From Sinomonas atrocyanea (GTDB lineage: Bacteria; Actinomycetota; Actinomycetes; Actinomycetales; Micrococcaceae): a stretch of 64,000 nucleotides of DNA. How positions within the stretch are numbered: position 1 is the stretch's first letter; every line of letters starts with the position of its first letter. This document shows, one piece after another, positions 1 through 8,608 of the stretch. The stretch lies in contig NZ_CP014518.1 of assembly GCF_001577305.1 (NCBI RefSeq), positions 1 through 64,000 of the forward strand, written 5' to 3'. The notes below the pieces were generated by a model. The model saw only the letters and a program-made list of their open reading frames with translations, did no database searches and had not been told where the DNA came from. The position numbers and the translations under genes were made by a program.

Positions 1-394
1 GGGGCGGCGTCAATTCGCCGTGCGGGTCCCTGGCCGCGCCCGTGCGGCCAAGACCCCCCGTGATGAGGTTGTCCCCAGCTGTGGCCAACTCCACTCACAG
101 GCCTGTGGACAGCGCCCCTGCGCGGCCCCCGCCGAGAACTTCACCAGTGTAATTCCTCGGGCCTCCGATGCCAGCTATCTTCTGGGTTGTCCCATCATCT
201 AGGCTGTCCCAGTGCCCTCCTCCACGTCTGTGGGTATCCCTGTGGATGAAACAAGCGGTTCAGAGGATGCGGGCGCACTGACGGGGGGATGAAACGCCTC
301 CCTGCCCGCGTCCGGTTCGCCCCCGGTCATCGTCGCGTCACGAACGCGAGGGCAGCGAGGGCGTGAGAAGCGAAGCAGGCAGGTAGAGGAGCAC
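1..394. other. Intergenic region upstream of dnaA with DnaA-box-like sites
   Basis: No gene is visible here. Box-like 9-mers include TTGTCCCCA at 69-77, TGTGGACAG near 113-121 and TGTGGATGA at 241-249, consistent with dnaA promoter sequence that could be autoregulated by DnaA. The expected upstream neighbour, rpmH, would lie beyond the window edge. Confidence 0.55.
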
Positions 395-1819
395 ATGGGA
401 CCAGAGGAAGCCAACGAAGCCAACACCCTTGGCAGTTCGTGGCGCCGCGTGGTGCGCCTCCTCGAGGAGGACGACCGGGTCTCGCCGCGCCAGCGCGGAT
501 TCGTCTCGCTGGCCCAGGCCCAGGGGCTCATCGGCTCGACCCTCCTCGTCGCCGTCCCCAATGAGCTCACCCGCGAGGTCCTGCAGGGGCAGGTCAAGTC
601 CGCCCTCGACGACGCGCTCCGTTCGGTCTTCTCTGAGGACATCCGGTGCGCAATCGACGTCGACACCGACCTCGTGCCCGTGCGGGCCGAGACGTTCGAG
701 CCGGTCAAGCGCCCCGAGATCCGCGAAAGCATCCGGGAGGAGCTGCGCCCCGCGCCGACGCCGCCGAGCACGTCGCAGGAGGTCAGCCGCCTCAACCCCA
801 AGTACGTGTTCGACACCTTCGTGATCGGCGCCTCGAACCGCTTCGCGCATGCGGCGGCCGTCGCGGTCGCCGAGGCTCCGGCCAAGGCCTACAACCCGCT
901 GTTCATCTACGGCGACTCGGGCCTCGGCAAGACGCACCTCCTGCACGCGATCGGCCACTACGCACGCCGCCTCTACAACGGCATCCGCGTGCGGTACGTG
1001 AACTCGGAGGAGTTCACCAACGACTTCATCAACTCCATCCGCGACGACGAGGGCACGAGCTTCAAGACCACGTACCGGAACGTGGACCTGCTCCTGATCG
1101 ACGACATCCAGTTCCTCGCCGGCCGCACGGGAACCATGGAGGAGTTCTTCCACACGTTCAACGCCCTGCACAACAGCAACAAGCAGGTCGTCATCACCTC
1201 GGACCAGCCACCCAAGGCCCTGCACGGCTTCGAGGACCGGATGAAGTCCCGCTTCGAGTGGGGCCTCCTGACGGACATCCAGCCGCCGGACCTCGAGACG
1301 CGTATTGCGATCCTCCGCAAGAAGGCCAACAGCGAGGGCCTCTCCGCGCCGGATGACGCGCTCGAGTACATCGCGTCCCGCATCTCGGCGAACATCCGCG
1401 AGCTCGAGGGTGCCCTGATCCGCGTGACGGCGTTCGCGAGCCTCAACAAGCAGCCCGTCGACGTGGCCTTGGCCGAGATGGTGCTCAAGGACCTCATCAC
1501 CGACGAGTCCGCACTGGAGATCACGTCGGAGCAGATCCTCACGGAGACCGCGGCGTACTTCAAGCTCACCGTCGAGGAGCTCAACAGCAAGTCCCGCACG
1601 CGCACGCTCGTGACGGCCCGCCAGATCGCCATGTACCTGTGCCGCGAGCTCACGGACATGTCTCTGCCGAAGATCGGGCAGGTGCTCGGCGGCCGCGACC
1701 ACACCACGGTCATCCACGCCGACCGCAAGATCCGCGAGCTGATGGCGGAGCGCCGCGCGATCTACAACCAGGTGACGGAGCTGACGAACAAGATCAAGCA
1801 GGCCCAGCGGGGACTCTAG
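395..1819 (+). CDS. dnaA: Chromosomal replication initiator protein DnaA
   Basis: Initiator ATPase that binds DnaA boxes at oriC, melts the origin and recruits the helicase. The 474-aa product has a domain I of about 85 residues, a short variable linker, an AAA+ core with Walker A GDSGLGKT (173-180) and Walker B LLIDD (233-237), and a C-terminal DNA-binding domain carrying the signature GRDHTTVIH (about 432-440). The ATG is preceded by GAGGAG at ordinary spacing. Length and domain order are normal, although the linker is short compared with Streptomyces. The oriC and dnaN follow directly. Confidence 0.98.
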   Translation: MGPEEANEANTLGSSWRRVVRLLEEDDRVSPRQRGFVSLAQAQGLIGSTLLVAVPNELTREVLQGQVKSALDDALRSVFSEDIRCAIDVDTDLVPVRAETFEPVKRPEIRESIREELRPAPTPPSTSQEVSRLNPKYVFDTFVIGASNRFAHAAAVAVAEAPAKAYNPLFIYGDSGLGKTHLLHAIGHYARRLYNGIRVRYVNSEEFTNDFINSIRDDEGTSFKTTYRNVDLLLIDDIQFLAGRTGTMEEFFHTFNALHNSNKQVVITSDQPPKALHGFEDRMKSRFEWGLLTDIQPPDLETRIAILRKKANSEGLSAPDDALEYIASRISANIRELEGALIRVTAFASLNKQPVDVALAEMVLKDLITDESALEITSEQILTETAAYFKLTVEELNSKSRTRTLVTARQIAMYLCRELTDMSLPKIGQVLGGRDHTTVIHADRKIRELMAERRAIYNQVTELTNKIKQAQRGL

Positions 1820-2338
1820 CCCGCAGGGGCCTCGCGCCCGCGCGTGCCTTATTAACAGGCGGCTGTGGACAACCCTGTGGATGCTTAAGTGCACATCCCG
1901 GCCTCATGGGCTTAAAACCCCCAGGACCGCTGTGGAGAGCCCGAATGACACGAATCCGGGGATCCACAGTCCGCCCTCAGGCTCTCCCTGGCGGATCAAC
2001 ACCGGATGAACAGCCCAGTTCCGCGGCGGGCCGCGGCCACAGGCGGTTATCCACAGTTTCCACAGCACTTATTAACACCACCAATTACAAGAATCTTCAG
2101 ACTCGTTAGCCAACAGTTGCCCTTCCCCGCCCGGACGGCACCCGACCCGACCCGGACCGGAAGCCCGGCAGCACCGACGCCGCTGGCTTGAACCCGTCGG
2201 CGCCCATGGGGCTAAGCTGTGCTCAACGCTTGCTGTGGGTCCGCCGCCTCGAACCGAGGCCCTGGCCGGATCCGGCCGGCACCCCTGAACGTGTGCCCCC
2301 GCGGCCAATGAGACAGCGATGAAAGGCGGAACGCGTCC
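1820..2338. other. Replication origin oriC (dnaA-dnaN intergenic)
   Basis: This 519-bp gap holds DnaA boxes on both strands. There is a perfect TTATCCACA at 2047-2055, a TTGTCCACA on the minus strand at 1864-1872, and near matches at 1876-1884, 1931-1939, 1960-1968 and 2056-2064. A relatively AT-rich tract (about 2068-2108, with TTATTAACACC) next to the perfect box is the best candidate for the unwinding element. Placement between dnaA and dnaN is the standard actinobacterial oriC position. The part from about 2110 to 2338 should also contain the dnaN promoter. Confidence 0.9.
2047..2055 (+). promoter_or_regulatory. Perfect DnaA box in oriC
   Basis: The sequence is TTATCCACA, immediately followed by a second weaker box (GTTTCCACA, 2056-2064) and then by AT-rich DNA. 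Confidence 0.85.
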
Positions 2339-3463
2339 GTGAAGTTCCGAGTCGAACGGGATGTCCTCACCGAGGCCGTGAGCTGGGCGGCCCGCTCGCT
2401 CTCTCCGCGTCCCCCTGTGCCCGTCCTGGCCGGTCTTCTGCTCAAGGCGCATGACGGCGTCGTGAGCCTGAGCAGCTTCGACTACGAGACGTCGGCACGC
2501 CTCGAGATCCCCGCCGAGATCCGCGAAGAGGGCACCATCCTGGTCTCCGGACGACTCCTCGCGGACATCTGCCGCAGCCTCCCGGCCGCTCCCGTGGACG
2601 TGGAGACGGACGGCACCAAGGTCACCCTCACGTGCCGCCGCAGCTCCTTCCACCTCGCCACGATGCCCGAGGCCGAGTACCCGCCCCTTCCCGGGCTCCC
2701 GGCCATCCTCGGCTCCGTCTCCGGCGACACGTTCGCCAAGGGCGTCGCCCAGGTGACGATCGCCGCGAGCAAGGACGACACCCTGCCCATCCTCACCGGC
2801 GTGCGGATGGAGATCGAGAACGAGCTCATCACCCTGCTCGCCACCGACCGCTACCGCCTTGCGATGCGCGAGATCCCCTGGAATCCCGCGAGCCCCGGCA
2901 CCTCCACCGCCGCCCTGGTGAAGGCGAAGACCCTCAGCGAGGTCGCCAAGACCTTGGGCGGCTCCGGCGAGCTGAGCCTTGCCCTGGCAGACGACGACTC
3001 GCGGCTGATCGGCTTCGAGAGCGGCGGCCGCACCACGACCTCGCTCCTGGTCGACGGCGACTATCCCAAGATCCGGTCCCTCTTCCCCGAGTCGACCCCG
3101 ATCCACGCCGTGGTCGCCACCCAGGAACTGGTGGAGGCCGTGCGCCGTGTCTCGCTCGTCGCCGAGCGCAACACCCCGGTCCGCCTCGCGTTCACCGACG
3201 GCCTCGTGACCCTCGACGCGGGCACAGGCGAGGACGCCCAGGCCTCCGAGGAGCTCGAGGCGAAGCTCGACGGCGAGGCGATCACCGTGGCGTTCAACCC
3301 GCACTACCTCATCGAGGGCCTTGCCGTGATCGAGACGCCGTTTGTGCGGTTCTCGTTCACGAGTGCCCCGAAGCCGGCCATGATCACCGCCCAGCGGGAG
3401 CTCGACGGCGAGGACGAGGTCGACTACCGCTACCTCGTCATGCCGGTGCGCCTGCCGAACTGA
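2339..3463 (+). CDS. dnaN: DNA polymerase III sliding clamp, beta subunit
   Basis: Ring-shaped processivity clamp for the replicative polymerase. The 374-aa protein has the usual three-domain clamp length (roughly 1-120, 121-250, 251-374). It opens with MKFRVERDVLTEAVSWAAR and ends YLVMPVRLPN, matching the conserved clamp C-terminus that docks client peptides. The start is GTG; no strong Shine-Dalgarno is visible and the choice rests on homology of the N-terminus. It follows oriC and precedes gnd and recF. Confidence 0.97.
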   Translation: MKFRVERDVLTEAVSWAARSLSPRPPVPVLAGLLLKAHDGVVSLSSFDYETSARLEIPAEIREEGTILVSGRLLADICRSLPAAPVDVETDGTKVTLTCRRSSFHLATMPEAEYPPLPGLPAILGSVSGDTFAKGVAQVTIAASKDDTLPILTGVRMEIENELITLLATDRYRLAMREIPWNPASPGTSTAALVKAKTLSEVAKTLGGSGELSLALADDDSRLIGFESGGRTTTSLLVDGDYPKIRSLFPESTPIHAVVATQELVEAVRRVSLVAERNTPVRLAFTDGLVTLDAGTGEDAQASEELEAKLDGEAITVAFNPHYLIEGLAVIETPFVRFSFTSAPKPAMITAQRELDGEDEVDYRYLVMPVRLPN

Positions 3464-3522
3464 CCCGGGTCCGGCATCCCGCCGCTCCACACGACCACAG
3501 CCCCACGAAGGGAGACCCGGCT

Positions 3523-4407
3523 ATGCACATCGGACTCATCGGCCTCGGCAAGATGGGCTTCAACATGCGTGAGCGGCTGCGCCGCGCAGGCATCGAGGTC
3601 ACCGGGTACGACCGCAATCCGGAGGTCTCGGACGCAGCCTCCGTGGACGAGCTGGTTGCCGCGCTGCCGGCCCCGCGCATCGTGTGGGTCATGGTGCCCT
3701 CCGGCGCTGTCACCGATGCGGTCGTCGCAGACCTCGCGGAGAAGCTCGACGAGGGCGACCTCGTGATCGACGGCGGGAACTCGCGCTTCACCGAGGACCA
3801 GCGCCACGCCGAGCAGCTCGCGCAGAAGGGGATCCGCTTCGTCGACTGCGGGGTCTCCGGCGGGGTGTGGGGACTCGAGAACGGCTACGGCCTCATGGCC
3901 GGCGGGGACGCAGCAGACGTGGAGCGGGCGCTGCCCGTCTTCGACGCGCTCCGTCCGGAGGGCGAGCGGGCCGACAGCTTCGTCCACGTGGGCGGCACGG
4001 GCGCGGGACACTACGCCAAGATGGTCCACAACGGCATCGAGTACGGACTCATGCAGTCCTACGCCGAGGGCTACCAGCTGCTGGCCGCGAAGGACATCAT
4101 CACCGACCTCCCCGGGACGTTCCGCGCGTGGCAGAAGGGCACGGTGGTGCGCTCGTGGCTGCTCGACCTCCTGGTCAAGGCGCTCGAGGAGGATCCCGGC
4201 CTGGACAACATCGACGACTACGTCGAGGACTCGGGCGAAGGCCGCTGGACGGTCGAGGAGGCGATCGCCAACGCGGTGCCGGCCCCCGCGATCACCGCGG
4301 CGCTGTTCGCGCGCTTCGAGTCGCGCGAGGATTCCTCCCCCGCGATGAAGATGGTCTCTGCCCTCCGCCACCAGTTCGGCGGGCACGCGACGCGCCCGGC
4401 GAAGTAG
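3523..4407 (+). CDS. gnd: 6-phosphogluconate dehydrogenase, decarboxylating (short type)
   Basis: Oxidises 6-phosphogluconate to ribulose 5-phosphate and CO2 in the cytoplasm. The 294-aa length fits the short, often NAD-preferring class rather than the form of about 470 aa. Visible elements are an N-terminal Rossmann fold (IGLIGLGKMGFNM), the substrate loop GVSGGVWGLENGYG, and the catalytic-helix region around KMVHNGIEYGLMQSYAEG. The ATG has AAGGGAGA upstream. It sits 59 nt after dnaN and 19 nt before recF; insertion of gnd in the origin cluster is common in Arthrobacter-like actinobacteria. Cofactor preference is inferred from length only. Confidence 0.93.
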   Translation: MHIGLIGLGKMGFNMRERLRRAGIEVTGYDRNPEVSDAASVDELVAALPAPRIVWVMVPSGAVTDAVVADLAEKLDEGDLVIDGGNSRFTEDQRHAEQLAQKGIRFVDCGVSGGVWGLENGYGLMAGGDAADVERALPVFDALRPEGERADSFVHVGGTGAGHYAKMVHNGIEYGLMQSYAEGYQLLAAKDIITDLPGTFRAWQKGTVVRSWLLDLLVKALEEDPGLDNIDDYVEDSGEGRWTVEEAIANAVPAPAITAALFARFESREDSSPAMKMVSALRHQFGGHATRPAK

Positions 4408-4426
4408 AGCGGAGCTCCGCCGACCG

Positions 4427-5716
4427 GTGTACGTCGAACGCCTCTCCCTGACCGACTTCCGCTCCTACGCCCAGCTCGACCTCGAGCTGGGCCCGGGTGC
4501 GACGGTCCTCGTGGGCCAGAACGGGGTCGGCAAGACCAACCTCGTGGAGGCGCTCGGGATGCTCTCGACGCTCAGCTCCCACCGCGTCAGCTCCGATGCC
4601 CCGCTGGTGCGGTTCGGCGCGGAGCGCGCCCTTGTCCGGGCCGCGTTCGTGCGCGGCACGCAGCGCTCGGCGCTCGAGCTGGAGATCAACCCCGGGCGTG
4701 CGAACCGCGGCCGGATCAACCGCGGGGCCACCATCCGCGCCCGGGACCTGCTCGGGATTGCCCGCACGGTCCTGTTCGCCCCAGAGGACCTCGCGCTCGT
4801 CAAGGGCGACCCCTCGGCCCGGCGCAGGTTCCTCGACGAGCTCCTGACCGTGCTCCTGCCCCACCTGGCGGGGACCCGCGCGGACTACGACCGCGTGCTC
4901 AAGCAGCGCAACGCGCTCCTGAAGAGCGCCCGGTCCGCGCGGTTCTCGCGCCGCGGAGGCGGCACGGACGCCCGTGACGCCTCGGGCGGGGCCAGCGTCG
5001 AGTCGACGCTCGACGTGTGGGACACCCACCTCGCCCAGGCCGGGGCGCGCCTGCTGGCCGCGCGGGCCGCCCTCGTCGCGCGCCTCGCCCCGCATCTCGA
5101 CGCCGCCTATGCCCAGCTCACGGACGGATCGAAGGTCGCCCGCGCCGTCTACCGCTCGAGCGTCGAGGGAGGCGTCCCCGACGCGGAAGAGGATGCGGAC
5201 GACGCCGGCCCCCCGCCGTCGTCCGTCGGGGAACCCGCGGCGGCGGCCGGCTCCCCCGGCCTCGCGGGCCTCGGGGCCGACGAGATTGCCGAGCGCTTCC
5301 TCGCCGCCCTCGCGGCGGCGCGCCCGCGGGAGCTCGAGCGGGGCCTGACGCTCGTGGGACCGCACCGCGACGACCTCGAGCTGTTCCTCGGCGAGGCCCC
5401 GGCGAAGGGGTTCGCCTCGCACGGCGAGACCTGGTCGTTCGCGCTCGCGCTCCGGCTCGCCTCCTACTACGTGATGCTCGACGACTCGGCGGTGCCCGGC
5501 GACGAGCCCATCCTCATCCTCGACGACGTGTTCGCCGAGCTCGACGCCACGCGGCGCGCCCGGCTCGCCGCGATCGTGGCCAAGGCGGAGCAGGTCCTCG
5601 TCACGGCCGCGGTCGACGCCGACATCCCGCCCGAGCTGGGCGGCCGGCGGATCCGCGTGTCTCCCGGCGCCGTCGAGGACGGGGACGCCGCACTCCCGGA
5701 GCACGAGGATGGCTGA
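4427..5716 (+). CDS. recF: DNA replication/repair protein RecF
   Basis: SMC-like ATPase that works with RecO and RecR to load RecA at single-strand gaps. The 429-aa product has Walker A GQNGVGKTN (about 28-36), the ABC-type signature region LVGPHRDDLEL and Walker B ILILDDVFAELD near the C-terminus. Two low-complexity insertions (around RRGGGTDARDASGG and EEDADDAGPPPSS) make it somewhat longer than the usual 370-400 aa. The start is GTG. Its stop overlaps the next gene by 8 nt, indicating translational coupling. Confidence 0.96.
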   Translation: MYVERLSLTDFRSYAQLDLELGPGATVLVGQNGVGKTNLVEALGMLSTLSSHRVSSDAPLVRFGAERALVRAAFVRGTQRSALELEINPGRANRGRINRGATIRARDLLGIARTVLFAPEDLALVKGDPSARRRFLDELLTVLLPHLAGTRADYDRVLKQRNALLKSARSARFSRRGGGTDARDASGGASVESTLDVWDTHLAQAGARLLAARAALVARLAPHLDAAYAQLTDGSKVARAVYRSSVEGGVPDAEEDADDAGPPPSSVGEPAAAAGSPGLAGLGADEIAERFLAALAAARPRELERGLTLVGPHRDDLELFLGEAPAKGFASHGETWSFALALRLASYYVMLDDSAVPGDEPILILDDVFAELDATRRARLAAIVAKAEQVLVTAAVDADIPPELGGRRIRVSPGAVEDGDAALPEHEDG

Positions 5717-6260
5717 GGACAAGGACGCCGGGGTCCCCGACGCGGTCCCCGACGGCATCGACGCCGCGCGCGCGGCCCTCAACCGGGTGCGCCGGGCCGC
5801 CGAGGCGCGCGGCGAGGTCCGCGTCCGCGCCACCGGTCCGCTCGTGGCCGATCCCAACGCGCCCCGGCCCCGCACCCGGCAGCGGCCAGCGGCCGGCTAC
5901 AGCGGGCGGGACCCGCAGGGCCTCGGCAGCGTGGTCAGCCGCATGGTCGCCGAGCGCGGCTGGAACTCCCCCGTGTCCGTCGGGTCGGTCATGTCCCGCT
6001 GGGCCGAACTCGTGGGCCCGGAGATCTCGGCCCACTGCACCCCGGAGAGCTTCGAGGGCACGGAGCTGCGCGTCCGCTGCGATTCCACCGCCTGGGCCAC
6101 CCAGCTCAGGCTCCTGGCCCCGAGCCTCATGGACCGCTTCCGCCGCGAGCTCGGCGACGGGATCGTCACCCGGATCCACGTGCTGGGGCCTTCGGCGCCG
6201 AGCTGGCGGAAGGGCCCGCGGCACGTCCGCGGCCGCGGACCGCGGGACACCTACGGGTGA
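5709..6260 (+). CDS. DUF721 (DciA-like) protein
   Basis: The 183-aa protein has a DUF721/DciA-type domain in its C-terminal half (from about residue 75: VSRMVAERGWNSPVSVGSVM, then WAELVGPEISAH and LRVRCDSTAWATQL). DciA proteins interact with the replicative helicase in bacteria that lack DnaC. In actinobacteria the gene regularly lies between recF and gyrB, as here. The N-terminal third is basic and low in complexity. Start is ATG at 5709, overlapping the recF stop. A helicase-loading role is inferred from the family, not shown by motifs. Confidence 0.9.
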   Translation: MAEDKDAGVPDAVPDGIDAARAALNRVRRAAEARGEVRVRATGPLVADPNAPRPRTRQRPAAGYSGRDPQGLGSVVSRMVAERGWNSPVSVGSVMSRWAELVGPEISAHCTPESFEGTELRVRCDSTAWATQLRLLAPSLMDRFRRELGDGIVTRIHVLGPSAPSWRKGPRHVRGRGPRDTYG

Positions 6261-6465
6261 GGAAGGCCGGATCCCGTGGACGGCGCGTGGGACGCCCGGC
6301 AGCCCCGGACCCACATCCCCCTTGGACGGCGGCCGCCGCGAGTCGCCTTGAGCCGTTTGCGCCCCTCCCAGAGGCAATCGCCGGTGCGTTGGCGGCCCCC
6401 GCGCGGGGGAACCGGTAGAATTGACACGTTAAGCCTGCCGAACGGAAGAGGGGTCGAGAACGCCT
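6261..6465. other. recF operon / gyrB intergenic region
   Basis: No gene is seen. A GC-rich hairpin (GGCCCCCGCGCGGGGG, about 6391-6407) could terminate the upstream operon. TAGAAT (6416-6421) and TTGACA (6421-6426) are promoter-like hexamers before gyrB, but they do not form one well-spaced pair. Confidence 0.4.
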
Positions 6466-8574
6466 GTGGCTGACGAGAGTCCAGTGGACCCAAACACCCA
6501 GCAGAACGAGCACCAGCCCAGTGGGCAGCAGGACGCGTCACAGCCCTCCGGATCCAGCCCCGAGCCCCGGGAATACGGGGCGAGCAGCATCACCGTGCTC
6601 GAGGGCCTCGAGGCCGTCCGCAAGCGCCCCGGCATGTACATCGGCTCCACCGGACCCCGCGGCCTCCACCACCTCGTCTACGAGGTCGTGGACAACTCGG
6701 TCGACGAGGCGCTGGCCGGGTACTGCGACCACATCAAGGTCACGCTCCAGGACGACGGCGGCGTGCGCGTCGAGGACAACGGCCGCGGCATCCCGGTCGA
6801 CATCCACCCCACCGAGGGCAAGCCCACGGTCGAGGTCGTCATGACCATCCTGCACGCCGGCGGCAAGTTCGGCGGCGGCGGCTACAGCGTCTCGGGCGGC
6901 CTCCACGGCGTCGGCATCTCCGTGGTCAACGCGCTCTCGACCCGCGTCGACACCGAGGTCAAGCGGCAGGGCCGCGCCTGGCGCATGTCGTTCCGCGACG
7001 GCGGCCAGCCGGTCGGCGGGCTCGTCGAGGGCGAGGCGACGGACGAGACCGGCACGACCCAGACCTTCTACCCGGACCCGGCGATCTTCGAGAGCACCGA
7101 GTTCGACTTCGAGACCCTCCGCGCCCGCTTCCAGCAGATGGCCTTCCTCAACAAGGGCCTGCGCATCACCCTCACGGACGAGCGCCGCGGCGAGGAGGAG
7201 GAGAGCGAGGTTGCCGGCGAGGGCGCCGAGGCGGGGATCCCCGCCGAGGAGGCGGCCTCCACCCCCACCCGCCGCGTGGTCGACTACAAGTACGACGACG
7301 GACTCCTCGACTACGTCAAGCACCTCAACTCCTCGAAGAAGATCGAGGTCGTGCACGAGGAGGTCATCGCGTTCGACAGTGTGGACCACGAGCGGAAGAT
7401 GGCCCTCGAAGTCGCGATGCAGTGGACCACCGCCTACGCGGAGTCGGTGCACACGTACGCGAACACCATCAACACCCACGAGGGCGGCACGCACGAGGAG
7501 GGCTTCCGCGCGGCGATGACCTCGCTCGTCAACCGCTACGCGCGTGAGAAGGGCATCCTCAGGGACAAGGACGACAACCTCAGCGGCGAGGACGTGCGCG
7601 AGGGCCTCACCGCCGTCGTCAGCATCAAGCTCGCCGAGCCGCAGTTCGAGGGCCAGACCAAGACCAAGCTCGGCAACTCCGAGGCCAAGGGCTTCGTCCA
7701 GCGCGTCGTCACCGACCAGCTCGGCGACTGGCTCGAGCGCAACCCCGGTCCCGCCAAGGACGTGATTCGCAAGGCCATCCAGGCGTCCCAGGCCCGCATG
7801 GCTGCGCGGAAGGCCCGCGACAACGCGCGCCGCAAGAGCCCCCTCGAGTCCTTCGGGATGCCCGGCAAGCTCTCGGACTGCTCGAGCAAGGACCCCTCGC
7901 GCTGCGAGGTCTACATCGTGGAGGGCGACTCGGCCGGCGGCTCCGCCAAGCGCGGCCGCAACCCCGAGACCCAGGCGATCCTGCCCCTGCGCGGCAAGAT
8001 CCTCAACGTGGAGCGCGCGCGCCTGGACAAGGCGCTCGGCAACGCCGAGGTCCAGTCGATGATCACCGCGTTCGGCTCGGGGATCGGCGAGGACTTCGAC
8101 ATCGCCAAGCTGCGCTACCACAAGATCGTGCTCATGGCCGATGCCGACGTGGACGGCCAGCACATCACCACGCTGCTGCTGACGCTGCTGTTCCGGTACA
8201 TGCGCCCGCTCATCGAGAACGGCTACGTGTACCTCGCGCAGCCGCCGCTCTACCGCATCAAGTGGTCTAACCACGCGCACGACTACGTGTTCAGCGACCG
8301 CGAGCGGGACGAGGCGATCCGGGCGGGCTTGGCCAACGGCCAGCGGCTGCCCAAGGAGAACGGGATCCAGCGCTACAAGGGCCTCGGCGAGATGGACTAC
8401 ACCGAGCTGTGGGACACCACGATGGACCCGGACCGGCGCACGCTCCTGCAGGTGACGATGGAGGACGCCGCGGCCGCGGACCAGACGTTCTCCGTGCTGA
8501 TGGGCGACGACGTCGAGTCCCGCCGCCACTTCATCCAGCAGAACGCCAAGGACGTCCGCTTCCTGGACATCTGA
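6466..8574 (+). CDS. gyrB: DNA gyrase subunit B
   Basis: ATPase subunit of gyrase, which introduces negative supercoils. The 702-aa product begins with about 35 acidic, low-complexity residues. It then carries the GHKL ATPase (NSVDEALAGYCD, the GGLHGVGISVVNAL loop) and the Toprim region with EGDSAGGSAKRGRN (about 485-498), PLRGKILNVERARLDK and DADVDGQHITTLLL. The quinolone/aminocoumarin target regions look typical. The start is GTG. gyrA follows after 34 nt, so the two are very likely co-transcribed. Confidence 0.98.
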   Translation: MADESPVDPNTQQNEHQPSGQQDASQPSGSSPEPREYGASSITVLEGLEAVRKRPGMYIGSTGPRGLHHLVYEVVDNSVDEALAGYCDHIKVTLQDDGGVRVEDNGRGIPVDIHPTEGKPTVEVVMTILHAGGKFGGGGYSVSGGLHGVGISVVNALSTRVDTEVKRQGRAWRMSFRDGGQPVGGLVEGEATDETGTTQTFYPDPAIFESTEFDFETLRARFQQMAFLNKGLRITLTDERRGEEEESEVAGEGAEAGIPAEEAASTPTRRVVDYKYDDGLLDYVKHLNSSKKIEVVHEEVIAFDSVDHERKMALEVAMQWTTAYAESVHTYANTINTHEGGTHEEGFRAAMTSLVNRYAREKGILRDKDDNLSGEDVREGLTAVVSIKLAEPQFEGQTKTKLGNSEAKGFVQRVVTDQLGDWLERNPGPAKDVIRKAIQASQARMAARKARDNARRKSPLESFGMPGKLSDCSSKDPSRCEVYIVEGDSAGGSAKRGRNPETQAILPLRGKILNVERARLDKALGNAEVQSMITAFGSGIGEDFDIAKLRYHKIVLMADADVDGQHITTLLLTLLFRYMRPLIENGYVYLAQPPLYRIKWSNHAHDYVFSDRERDEAIRAGLANGQRLPKENGIQRYKGLGEMDYTELWDTTMDPDRRTLLQVTMEDAAAADQTFSVLMGDDVESRRHFIQQNAKDVRFLDI

Positions 8575-8608
8575 TCTCGGGTCGGAAAGCAATTAGAGGA
8601 GAGAATCT